From positions 120,035-184,034 of the forward strand of contig JAMCRR010000197.1 of assembly GCA_023381565.1 (NCBI GenBank): a stretch of 64,000 nucleotides of DNA. The letters are read 5' to 3'. Made by a program: the position numbers and the translations under genes. Source of the DNA: Chloroflexota bacterium. GTDB lineage: Bacteria > Chloroflexota > Anaerolineae > Anaerolineales > Anaerolineaceae. The notes under the pieces were generated by a model. The model worked only from the letters and a program-made list of their open reading frames with translations. It searched no databases and had not been told where the DNA came from. Positions 43,304 to 51,043 of this stretch are shown here, one piece after another (the first letter of the stretch is position 1; every line of letters starts with the position of its first letter).

Positions 43304-44490
43304 GGGGAAGGGGTCGGGAAAATATACGCCGCAGTCAGGTCCGGCAAACCGGTGGTGAAATTCCTCGGTCCCTGGAAGCGAAAATAGCTCACCTGTCCTG
43401 GGTAGATATGCACCTGAAGGCGGTAGGAGACCCCATAGTACACCACCCAGACGAAATAATCTCCGGCAGGCAAATCGCTGATGACCACGTTTTCGCGATA
43501 ATATGCATCGGGGTTGGCGATGGACGACCCATAAGTGCGCGCGACAAAGGTGTGCGTCCCGTCCGCCGATTTCACGGAGATTTCCTTTTTGCGAATCAAC
43601 GCGCCGCTCGGGTCCATTATCCGACCAGCAAGCACACCCCACCCCTGGGGAGGCACCAGCCAGAGCTCCGGATTGCGTGTAGCGAAGAAATAGTCATCAC
43701 CCAAACGGACCTCAAAGTGCAGGTGGGGACCGGTGGTGTTGCCCGTAATCCCAACCAGACCGAGGCGCTGGCCTGTTTCAACCCACTCGCCAACCGCTAC
43801 GTCTGTCCGCTTGAGGTGAGCGTACACGGTGAATAAACGTTGTCCCCGGTAACCAAAGCTGTGCTGGATGGCGACTGCCAGCCCGTATGGATCTTTCGAA
43901 TCGTAATAGCCTTTGAAGAACCCATAACCCGACCAAACCACCCGCCCGGACGCGGCAGCCAGGACGGTCGTACCCAGCGGCGCATCGATGTCTACACCCG
44001 TATGCACAACATCGGTTTCTGGCAATATGCCTCCATAACGATAGTCGGCTAAGGGCCAGTTCACCTCATCGGCTGCGATCGGGCGGCTGAAGTAAAAATG
44101 GTCGACCGGGGTAAGCGCCCAGGGAGTGTCGTACAGAGGCGGGCGCCAGGCAGATACTGCTTCCGGCGCAGGGGTTGGGAAAACGAAGCGCAGAGGTGCT
44201 TCTGTGGGGGAGGTTAATGTGGGGGTTGCCGCGCCACCCACGGCTGGGGAAATCGGGGAGGGGGTCGTGACGACGCCTGGTGTTGGAGAGGAGCTTACGG
44301 ATTGCGCCAGGGCGAGCTGCGCGAATCTACCCTCCCGAGCAGCAGGCAAAACCAAAACGGCGGGCAGGACGGCTGCCAGCAATATGCCAGTGGCAAATAT
44401 GCGAGTTGGCGACCAGCTGGCAGGCGAGCAAGTTTTGCCAAACTGGGCGATCTGAGCGAGAATTCCTGAGATAGATAGATCGTGTTTCAT
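43300..44490 (-). CDS. M23-family peptidase, membrane-anchored
   Basis: A 396-residue envelope protein. I take the ATG at 44490 (MKHDLSISG), 8 bases after the upstream gene's stop; the open frame continues into that gene, but the extra residues are low-complexity and rich in His and Ala. One membrane segment (about residues 37-55, IFATGILLAAVLPAVLV) anchors a Ser/Thr/Pro linker and an M23 (LytM) domain: VVHTGVDIDAPLGTTVLA, YGLAVAIQHSFGYRG and TTGPHLHFEVRLGDD give the zinc ligands. A C-terminal extension of about 110 residues has an Ig/carboxypeptidase-regulatory-like pattern (ILAGRIMDPSGALIR-like, VISDLPAGDYFVWV). Predicted to cut peptide bridges in peptidoglycan or regulate such cutting. Confidence 0.85.
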   Translation of the reverse strand: MKHDLSISGILAQIAQFGKTCSPASWSPTRIFATGILLAAVLPAVLVLPAAREGRFAQLALAQSVSSSPTPGVVTTPSPISPAVGGAATPTLTSPTEAPLRFVFPTPAPEAVSAWRPPLYDTPWALTPVDHFYFSRPIAADEVNWPLADYRYGGILPETDVVHTGVDIDAPLGTTVLAAASGRVVWSGYGFFKGYYDSKDPYGLAVAIQHSFGYRGQRLFTVYAHLKRTDVAVGEWVETGQRLGLVGITGNTTGPHLHFEVRLGDDYFFATRNPELWLVPPQGWGVLAGRIMDPSGALIRKKEISVKSADGTHTFVARTYGSSIANPDAYYRENVVISDLPAGDYFVWVVYYGVSYRLQVHIYPGQVSYFRFQGPRNFTTGLPDLTAAYIFPTPSP

Positions 44491-44498
44491 GGCATGAA

Positions 44499-46415
44499 TC
44501 AGGGCCGCGGTGTCCAGGTCGGGCGGCGGGTGGGCGTGCTCGAAGGCAGCGGTGTCAGGCTTGGGGTAGGAGACCTGAACCATGAAGGCGCAGGCGTGGC
44601 TGTGTATCCCTTGGTTGGCAAAAGTGTGGGCGTGAGCAAGACTTCTGGTGGGTACAGCTCCAGCATGGCAGCTTCCCAATCCAGGTTTTCGCGCAGCACA
44701 AATTCATTCACCCGGGAAGCCGGGTAGAAAGAGCGCCAGTTTGCCAAAGCCGGCTGGCGTTCCCAGCCAAAGCGGGAGGCAATGTCGGTAAAATCCAACC
44801 AGTAACCGCCTGGGATCGAGGCTGCCGGGCTGCCACCCTGGTCGTACTCGTGCGGATCCATACTGTAGCGGTTGGTCAGATCCCAGGGGATTTGCATCAG
44901 CGGCGCTCCCTGGGAACCATCCTGGTAGCGGGTTTTTACATACACGCGCCAGTAAGTTGAGCCGCCATAATCTTCCCGAACGGTGACCAGCCAGCCGGCC
45001 GTCGACGGGAGGGTGTTCACCGCGATTGCCCTCCCGGTGTACAACCAATCGTTCCCCAAACCGGGAGCGAGCGGGGAGGTCAGGGGAACGTAAGCGTTCT
45101 CCAGGGTGGAGAGAAAATCCCAACCGAGCTCATCGGTCACCCGGCTGCGCAGCGCCCGGAAAGCCTGCACAGCATTTTCGTTCAGAAATGCATAGGGGAC
45201 CACAATATCCTGCAGGGGGGCAAGAGCCGCCCGCCCTTGCGAACCCTCCAGCGTGGTTGCATGGCTCTGTGACCACGCCGGCGTAGGCGTCAATTGGCTG
45301 ATTTGCGCCAAAGGTGGCAAAAGGGGCTGGAGAGAGCTAGATTTCCAATCCAATCCCTGCAGGTTGCCCGAGAGCGGCTGCGGGGGCAGGGCTACCAGAC
45401 CGGTGGAAAACTGGTAAGCGGTCAGGAAGGTTTGTGCTGGCGTGGATAAGCGCGTTGCCAGAATGGATCCATCCGGGCTCCAAACCGGCCAATCGCCTTC
45501 CCCTAAGCTGTGGGGTGAGGCTTCTGGTCGGGCAGCATCCCACACCTGTATGCTCCACGCACCGCCCTCCTGCTGTTGCGCCCAGGCCAGCTTTTGCCCA
45601 TCCGGCGACCAGGCCGGGTGCTGCTTGCTGGTGTTGGCATTTTGAGGCAGGCGAGAATACCGGTTGCTCACCTGATCGAGATCGGCGACCCACACCTCGT
45701 CAGACGATCCTTGCGTGGCGATGAAAGCGATTTTCCGGCCTTGCGGAGACCAGGCTGGGGAGCGGGCATTCTGTGGTCCGCCCTCCAGGAAGATGGGCGT
45801 CTGTTCGGGATGGTGGAGCGAGAGTATCCCGATCTGGAAGGCATTTGCGTGATAAGTCTCGAAAGCCAGCCACAATCCATCGGGAGACCAGGAAGGGTTT
45901 GCATCATAATCCCCGGTATCGGTCAAAGCGGTGAACCTGCCATCATCCAGGTTTAATTGGGCCAGGTCCCAATACCCGTTGCGCCGTGAGCTAAAGGCGA
46001 CCGATTTGCCATCGGGGCTTAAAGCAGGGGTAATATCATCCCAGGGATCTGAGGTAAGGCGTGTCAGGGGGAGGGAAAAGGGCTGGTAGGCGAACAAATG
46101 CGTATAGCCAGCTTCGGGGAGAGCAAGGAGAAAGGCGCCTTGTGCAGCAGGCCAGGAAACAGGTTTAGGGACTATTCCTGTAGAAGTTGGAGTTTGGGTG
46201 ATGTTGGGAATCGGGCGGGTGACAGGCGTTTGCGTGTCGAGGCTGGCTTGAGTTAATGTAGGTGTGCTGGTTTTTTTCTTGTCTGCCGAGGGCAGGAGAT
46301 TGATGCGATTAATCACTGACCAACCCAACCCGACCAGTATGACAAGGTTTAATACCAGCAAGGCCAGGAGAGTGCGAAAGCTTGGGAGGGTAGTGGGGCG
46401 TCGAATGGGGTCCAT
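44499..46415 (-). CDS. membrane-anchored TolB/WD40-like beta-propeller protein
   Basis: A 638-residue protein with one N-terminal membrane helix (about 16-36, LALLVLNLVILVGLGWSVI) and a Thr/Pro-rich stretch. Residues about 90-330 hold repeated PD40-type blades, each with a variant of SPDGKSVAF (ALSPDGKSVAFSSRRNG, SWSPDGLWLAFET, AWSPQGRKIAFIA, AWSPDGQKLAWAQ, VWSPDGSILATR). The C-terminal third (about 390-600) is not a propeller and includes a domain with VTDELGWDFLSTLENAYVPL. The tail is again Pro/Thr/Ser-rich. Probably a cell-surface binding or scaffolding protein. The M23 peptidase gene follows 8 bases downstream, so they may function together at the envelope. No enzymatic motif seen. Confidence 0.8.
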   Translation of the reverse strand: MDPIRRPTTLPSFRTLLALLVLNLVILVGLGWSVINRINLLPSADKKKTSTPTLTQASLDTQTPVTRPIPNITQTPTSTGIVPKPVSWPAAQGAFLLALPEAGYTHLFAYQPFSLPLTRLTSDPWDDITPALSPDGKSVAFSSRRNGYWDLAQLNLDDGRFTALTDTGDYDANPSWSPDGLWLAFETYHANAFQIGILSLHHPEQTPIFLEGGPQNARSPAWSPQGRKIAFIATQGSSDEVWVADLDQVSNRYSRLPQNANTSKQHPAWSPDGQKLAWAQQQEGGAWSIQVWDAARPEASPHSLGEGDWPVWSPDGSILATRLSTPAQTFLTAYQFSTGLVALPPQPLSGNLQGLDWKSSSLQPLLPPLAQISQLTPTPAWSQSHATTLEGSQGRAALAPLQDIVVPYAFLNENAVQAFRALRSRVTDELGWDFLSTLENAYVPLTSPLAPGLGNDWLYTGRAIAVNTLPSTAGWLVTVREDYGGSTYWRVYVKTRYQDGSQGAPLMQIPWDLTNRYSMDPHEYDQGGSPAASIPGGYWLDFTDIASRFGWERQPALANWRSFYPASRVNEFVLRENLDWEAAMLELYPPEVLLTPTLLPTKGYTATPAPSWFRSPTPSLTPLPSSTPTRRPTWTPRP

Positions 46416-46678
46416 GCTGCGAAGGATGCAAAGAATAAGCCACGGCGGTCAGGTCGGGGGAGTGCCTCTGGATTGATTTTACTGTATATTGATAACATTC
46501 GGAAATTTAAACTTGAGAATCACCTTTTTCGCAGCACGTGACTGGGGTTGAACCGTTTAGGTATCCGGTTTGCAGGGTGGTGGATGTTAGATGGCTAACC
46601 ACCTTCCAGGATGAAGCAACGCTCTTCCATCGAGACCCTGCCTGCGGAAAGTAGAAATGTCCCCTCTTCAATCGAGGC
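46416..46678. other. intergenic stretch between divergent genes
   Basis: The gap upstream of the tetR promoter holds no convincing gene. A minus-strand open frame across 46507-46791 has no family-like pattern and overlaps the tetR start, so it is treated as chance. The AT-rich part around 46480-46510 probably contains the promoter of the minus-strand propeller gene, but no clear -35/-10 pair was found. Confidence 0.5.
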
Positions 46679-46707
46679 TTGACAACCTGCAGTCCCAGGC
46701 GTATACT
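46679..46707 (+). promoter_or_regulatory. tetR promoter
   Basis: TTGACA (46679-46684) is perfect, TATACT (46702-46707) matches five of six bases, spacing 17. Transcription would start near 46714, just before the operator-like inverted repeat. Confidence 0.75.
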
Positions 46708-46717
46708 TTTATTCGTT

Positions 46718-46742
46718 AAATAGACCGTCAATCGGTTTATTT
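46718..46742. promoter_or_regulatory. TetR-type operator (inverted repeat)
   Basis: AAATAGACCG (46718-46727) and CGGTTTATTT (46733-46742) are inverted arms with one mismatch around TCAAT. The site sits at the expected transcription start of the TetR-family gene, ideal for autorepression. The GACCG...CGGTT core is common among TetR operators. Confidence 0.65.
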
Positions 46743-46753
46743 TGAAGGATGAT

Positions 46754-47443
46754 ATGGCAAGAGTTTTTAAAGAAGAAGAATACAAAGCCAAACGTGATCA
46801 AATCCTCGACGTTGCCATGAGTCTGGTGTATTCCAAAGGGTACGAACAGATGACCATCCAGGATATCTTGGATGGGCTAAAAATCTCCCGAGGGGCGTTT
46901 TATCACTACTTCGATTCAAAACAAGCCTTGCTCGAAGCTTTGATCGAACGCTCACCAAATGAGGTAATACAAACCTTTCTTCCGATGGTGCAGGATCCGC
47001 ATCTATCCGCTATTCAAAAAATCCAAAGCATCCTTGATGCCTCTACCCGGTGGAAAACGGCACAAAAGGAGCTGATCCTCAGTGCGTTAAAAATTTGGTA
47101 CTCCGATAAAAACGCGTTGATCCGTCAAAGAATGGTTACGGAGTCACTGAAGCACATGTCACGCCTCCTTGAACCAATCATCCGCCAGGGTATTGAGGAA
47201 AAAGTATTCACTACGTCATACCCTGCGGAAGTAGCCGTTATATTCACCGGTGTTGCCTTAAGTCTATCGGACAGCCTCGTCGAGCTCATGCTTACCCCAC
47301 ATCCGGACCAGGAAACTTTTCAAAAAGCACAGACCATTTTGAAGGCGTATTTCGATTCGATCGAACGGATTCTTGGAGCGCCTTCGGGTTCGTTCAAAGT
47401 TTTGGACGTGGAGGTTTTCAGAGAATTGTTCATGGAACCGTAG
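46754..47443 (+). CDS. TetR/AcrR-family transcriptional regulator
   Basis: A 229-residue regulator. The N-terminal DNA-binding domain has ILDVAMSLVYSKGYEQMTIQ and ILDGLKISRGAFYHYFDSKQALLEAL, the TetR helix-turn-helix. The rest is an all-helical ligand domain without recognisable specificity. ATG at 46754 is preferred, with GAAGGA just upstream at 46744-46749; a TTG at 46742 would lie within the operator. An almost perfect promoter and an inverted repeat precede it, so it probably represses itself. The ABC-2 exporter genes follow in the same direction after about 100 bases and are the likely regulated targets, as is common for TetR-exporter pairs. Confidence 0.92.
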   Translation: MARVFKEEEYKAKRDQILDVAMSLVYSKGYEQMTIQDILDGLKISRGAFYHYFDSKQALLEALIERSPNEVIQTFLPMVQDPHLSAIQKIQSILDASTRWKTAQKELILSALKIWYSDKNALIRQRMVTESLKHMSRLLEPIIRQGIEEKVFTTSYPAEVAVIFTGVALSLSDSLVELMLTPHPDQETFQKAQTILKAYFDSIERILGAPSGSFKVLDVEVFRELFMEP

Positions 47444-47545
47444 CCAGACCCTGCAATCAATAGGGAGATCGTGGGGTATGATGGCCAATTGACGCAACTT
47501 GCCCATCGCGGATGAGTATTCAGTTCTTTGTAAAGGAGAGACCTA

Positions 47546-48418
47546 ATGAGCGTCATCGAAGTGACTAATCTGACCAAGTATTATGGGAAAGCGCGCGGAA
47601 TCGTGGATGTTTCGTTCACCGAGGAAGAAGGTGAAATCTTCGGCTTCATAGGGCCGAACGGCGCCGGCAAATCCACAACAATCCGCTTGCTGCTTTCCCT
47701 GATTCGCCCATCTAGTGGCAGCGCCAGGGTTTTCGGCAAGGATGTCGTTACCCAGGGTCCACAAATCCGCCGCGACATCGGCTATCTGCCCTCTGAGGTC
47801 TTTTATTACGAAGGTATGAAAGTCATCGATCTGCTTAAATACTCCGCCAGTTTTTACGACTGTGACTGCACCCAACGATTGAAGGAGCTATCCGAAGCCA
47901 TGGAACTGGAGCTGAACCGGCGTATCAGCGACCTCTCTTATGGTAATAAGAAGAAGGTAGGCATCGTCCAGGGCTTGCTGCACAGTCCCAAGCTGCTTTT
48001 TCTGGATGAACCGACCAGCGGTCTCGATCCGCTCATGCAGCGTAAGTTCTTTGACCTGATCCGCCAGGAAAACAAACGCGGGGTGACGGTTTTCTTCTCC
48101 TCACACATTTTGGGCGAGGTGCAGCGACTGTGCACGCGGGTGGGTATCATCCGTGAAGGCAAGATCGTCGAAATCTCCGATATCCATACCCTGCAGCAGA
48201 ACAACTATAAAAAGGTAAACATCATGGCTGATGGGGCGGAACCAACCTTATTCGATCTGCCGGGTGTGAACAACCTTCAGAAGGAAAACGGGACCCTGCA
48301 TTTCTTCTTCAAAGGCGATATCAACCTGTTGCTGCAAAAAATCAGCAGCATCCCGGTCGACGATGTGACCATCGAAGAGCCATCGCTGGAAGAAATCTTC
48401 ATGCACTACTACGAATAG
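47546..48418 (+). CDS. ABC transporter ATP-binding protein (ABC-2 exporter)
   Basis: A 290-residue ATPase. Walker A is GPNGAGKSTT (about 36-45), the signature is DLSYGNKKKVGI (a variant of LSGGQ), Walker B is LLFLDEPTSGLDP, followed by FFSSHILGEVQRLC. The last 70 residues form the usual C-terminal extension of drug or lipid ABC-2 ATPases. AAAGGAGAG precedes the ATG. Six bases after its stop is the first of two ABC-2 permeases, so the three form one exporter, probably for a hydrophobic compound such as an antibiotic or peptide. The TetR gene upstream likely senses the cargo. Confidence 0.92.
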   Translation: MSVIEVTNLTKYYGKARGIVDVSFTEEEGEIFGFIGPNGAGKSTTIRLLLSLIRPSSGSARVFGKDVVTQGPQIRRDIGYLPSEVFYYEGMKVIDLLKYSASFYDCDCTQRLKELSEAMELELNRRISDLSYGNKKKVGIVQGLLHSPKLLFLDEPTSGLDPLMQRKFFDLIRQENKRGVTVFFSSHILGEVQRLCTRVGIIREGKIVEISDIHTLQQNNYKKVNIMADGAEPTLFDLPGVNNLQKENGTLHFFFKGDINLLLQKISSIPVDDVTIEEPSLEEIFMHYYE

Positions 48419-48424
48419 GCAAAG

Positions 48425-49237
48425 ATGATGAGTGCAACCATCTACATACACGAGTTTCGCGCCCGGATCAGGTCGGTCATTATCTGGTCGGTGGCAGTGA
48501 CGGCTATCGTTTTCCTGTTCTCCTCAATATTTCCGGGATTTGCGACCGAGGCTGCGACTCTCAGAGAAATCATGTCAAAATTCCCACCGGCTCTGCTGGA
48601 TGCCTTCGGTATGCAGAACACCGACCTTTCGACCGTGCTGGGTTTTTACAGTTTTATTTTCGTATTTGTCCAGCTATGCCTGGCAATTCAGGCCAGCAAC
48701 TATGGCTTTGGCCTGGTTTCGATTGAGGAGAGTGAATTAACCGCAGACTTCCTCCTGAGTAAACCGGTCAGCCGGGTGCAGGTGATGACCAGCAAGCTGC
48801 TGGCAGCGCTTACCAGCCTGACTCTTACCAACCTGGTGGTGTGGGTGGTCAGTTTCGTATCCTTGGCCATATTCAATGGCGGCCGCTCGTACGATACCGG
48901 CATTCTGGTCCTGCTGCTCGTCACTATCATCATCTTCCAACTCTTCTTCCTTGCGGTTGGCCTGGCCATTTCGCTGCTCGTAAAGCGTGTGCGCAGTGTG
49001 ACACCCTATTCCCTGGGCTTGGGCTTCGGCATGTACGTTTTGAGCGCCTTCAGCGCAGTTTTGGCTGATGTCAAGCTGGAATACATCACACCCTTCAAAC
49101 ACATAGACCCGGCCTATATTGTCCGGAACGCGTCACTAGATACACCCTTTGTGCTGCTCGATGTTGCCGTCATCCTGATCGCCCTGGCGGCCAGTTACTG
49201 GTTATACATCCACCGCGATATTCAAGCGGTGTCGTAG
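48425..49237 (+). CDS. ABC-2 transporter permease
   Basis: A 270-residue membrane protein with six predicted helices, the usual ABC-2 permease size. The N-terminal HEFRARIRSVIIWSVAVTA region is the cytoplasmic start plus first helix; the EESELTADFLLSKPVSRVQV segment is the conserved cytoplasmic loop between helices 2 and 3 that contacts the ATPase; a VLLLVTIIIFQLFFLAVGLA helix follows. The last residues are the short positively charged HRDIQAV tail. It starts 6 bases after the ATPase and ends 8 bases before a second permease of similar architecture, suggesting a heterodimer. Confidence 0.88.
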   Translation: MMSATIYIHEFRARIRSVIIWSVAVTAIVFLFSSIFPGFATEAATLREIMSKFPPALLDAFGMQNTDLSTVLGFYSFIFVFVQLCLAIQASNYGFGLVSIEESELTADFLLSKPVSRVQVMTSKLLAALTSLTLTNLVVWVVSFVSLAIFNGGRSYDTGILVLLLVTIIIFQLFFLAVGLAISLLVKRVRSVTPYSLGLGFGMYVLSAFSAVLADVKLEYITPFKHIDPAYIVRNASLDTPFVLLDVAVILIALAASYWLYIHRDIQAVS

Positions 49238-49245
49238 GGAGGTGC

Positions 49246-50043
49246 ATGGTGAACATCTTTTTTAGGGAACTAAAAGCCAACCTGAAATCATTGGTGATCT
49301 GGTCTGTGATTATGATCCTGCTGATCATCGTCGGTCTCGCAAAATTCTCCGCCTTCTACAACAACCCATCCTCCTTAGAGATCCTGAGTTCCTTTCCCAA
49401 GGCAGTTATAGATGCCATGAGCCTGCAGGCTTTTAATCTGACCACTTTAACCGGCCTGTACGGGATTATGTTCGTTTATTTTGGGCTGATGGGCGGGATC
49501 GCAGCCGCCATGTGGGGCAGTGATATGATCTCTAAGGAAGAACGCGACAAGACAGTCGAATTTTCACTCGTGCTACCAGTTTCGCGCAGCAGGGTTATCA
49601 CAGCCAAGGCTCTGGCAGCTGTGGTTGACTGCATTGTCTTTGTTCTGGTCACCTGGGGAATGTCCGCTATAGCGGTGCAGCAGTACAAACCCGACCAGGC
49701 CTTCTTCAGGTTTTTGATGCTTGAAATGGAAGCCATGTTTGTGATCGAACTGGTCTTCCTGGCAATAGGCCTGCTGCTTGGTTGCGCCATGAAGCAATAC
49801 AAACGCTCCGGCTCTACCGCCGTAGCCATTATATTGGTCGCCTATTTCCTTTCCGTCATCGCCGGCATGCAGGCGAACCTGGATTTTCTAAAGTACTTTA
49901 CACCCTTGAAATATTTCGACCCGGCGCAACTCCTCAGCACCGGCCGGTTGGATGTGAACTTCCTGTTGCTCTCAACTGCCATAATATTTGTCTGCCTGAT
50001 TGCAGCCTATTGGACTTACAACCGGCGCGATCTCTATATTTAA
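49246..50043 (+). CDS. ABC-2 transporter permease, second subunit
   Basis: A 265-residue membrane protein closely parallel to the previous gene: N-terminal FFRELKANLKSLVIWSVIMIL, coupling loop EERDKTVEFSLVLPVSRSRV, then four more helices and a YNRRDLYI tail. The shared layout (SLEILSSFPKAVIDAM versus LREIMSKFPPALLDAF in the neighbour) points to an old tandem duplication. The start could be the ATG at 49246 or the GTG directly after it. It ends the TetR-controlled operon; the next gene is convergent. Confidence 0.88.
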   Translation: MVNIFFRELKANLKSLVIWSVIMILLIIVGLAKFSAFYNNPSSLEILSSFPKAVIDAMSLQAFNLTTLTGLYGIMFVYFGLMGGIAAAMWGSDMISKEERDKTVEFSLVLPVSRSRVITAKALAAVVDCIVFVLVTWGMSAIAVQQYKPDQAFFRFLMLEMEAMFVIELVFLAIGLLLGCAMKQYKRSGSTAVAIILVAYFLSVIAGMQANLDFLKYFTPLKYFDPAQLLSTGRLDVNFLLLSTAIIFVCLIAAYWTYNRRDLYI

Positions 50044-50170
50044 ACCGGGTCGTATCCTTGCGCTGGCAGAATATCTGGTCCCGCCCAATTACCTGAGAAA
50101 GCAGAGGGGCGTTGGATTTCGGGGCAACCTGACTCGGCTTACCCGATATGGCAATTGCCCCTCAACCCAG

Positions 50171-51043
50171 CTACTTAAGAATATATAATGGGTCGATCAT
50201 GTGGAATGCGCCGCTGACTCGCCAGGCGCAGTAGTTTGCCATTTCCTCCTCCATGGCGGCATTATTGTAGTGCGACATCGCTGTAAAGGTGCTATCGGAA
50301 TGGCCCAGGCGCAATTCCAGGTGCAGGTGGGGGTTCCCCGACATGCCGGTATTGCCAACCATGCCGAGTCGCTGCCCGCAGGCAACCGGATCGCCTATTT
50401 TGAAAGCGGGCGCAGCCTCCATGTGGGCGTAGAGCAGGTAGAGCGACCAGGGAGGTCCGGATATCGCCGGTGCAGGGGTTCGCGCTGGACAGGTCAGGCG
50501 TGGTTCAGGCGTGGCGAGTGGTGTACCCGCTTCTAGTGGCTCCAGGGCTACAATCACGGGTGACGGCAAGCTATTTAATGGTGTTTCAACGATCATCATA
50601 TTGCCGTAAGGGGGGCGATCAGAAATCGCCGCCGCAATCCTCCCCCCAAAAACCGCCTGCACTCCCAGGCCCTCGATGCCGACCCGATCTTGATACCGAT
50701 AGAAAGCCAGGTCTACACCGTGGTGCCCGTCGTCATACCCGGGGCGAGGCGCCACGAACGGGTTAGCGACGATCCCGGGCAGGTCCGCCAGGGGAATGCC
50801 CTCGAGAGGAGAGCAGGCCTGGAGGCTGGCTGGAAGAGTAGTGGTAGCAGCCGGTGTGGAAGACGCCGGCGGAAGGGGATTTCGGGTCGGCGCTTGAGTG
50901 GCGGGCAAGGGTGTTGTTGAGAAGATTGGGGATGGCGAAGCAGGGGTTTGCCGTCCGGCAGGGGGCATCTGGTTTTGTCGAGGAGGGTGGACCGAGCATG
51001 CCGCCAGCACAAACAGCGCCAGCCAGACTGCCTTAGGCTTCAT
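50171..51043 (-). CDS. M23-family peptidase lipoprotein
   Basis: A 290-residue exported protein. The signal peptide ends with VLAAC (cysteine at residue 16), followed by a long Pro/Ser/Thr linker to about residue 75. The M23-like domain has HHGVDLAFYRYQ (first zinc ligands), YLLYAHMEAAPAF and NPHLHLELRLGHSD. Two further cysteines (ACSPLEG, LTCPART) may form a disulfide. The catalytic pattern looks complete. The start codon overlaps the stop of the ABC exporter gene as ATGA, so it is translated with the exporter pair. Predicted peptidoglycan endopeptidase or a regulator of cell-wall turnover. Confidence 0.85.
   Translation of the reverse strand: MKPKAVWLALFVLAACSVHPPRQNQMPPAGRQTPASPSPIFSTTPLPATQAPTRNPLPPASSTPAATTTLPASLQACSPLEGIPLADLPGIVANPFVAPRPGYDDGHHGVDLAFYRYQDRVGIEGLGVQAVFGGRIAAAISDRPPYGNMMIVETPLNSLPSPVIVALEPLEAGTPLATPEPRLTCPARTPAPAISGPPWSLYLLYAHMEAAPAFKIGDPVACGQRLGMVGNTGMSGNPHLHLELRLGHSDSTFTAMSHYNNAAMEEEMANYCAWRVSGAFHMIDPLYILK

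Noticed and set aside
46620..46636. GCTCTTCCATCGAG, similar to the reverse adapter GCTCTTCCGATCT
   Set aside because: Only the first eight bases match without interruption, which is expected by chance; unlike the site in degV.
46507..46791. Minus-strand open frame of 94 codons upstream of tetR
   Set aside because: It runs through the tetR promoter, operator and start codon, and its translation has no family-like pattern.
50121..50161. GGGGCAA ... TTGCCCC inverted repeat between the exporter and the M23 gene as a terminator
   Set aside because: The stem is only 7 base pairs with a 27-base loop and no T-run on either strand.
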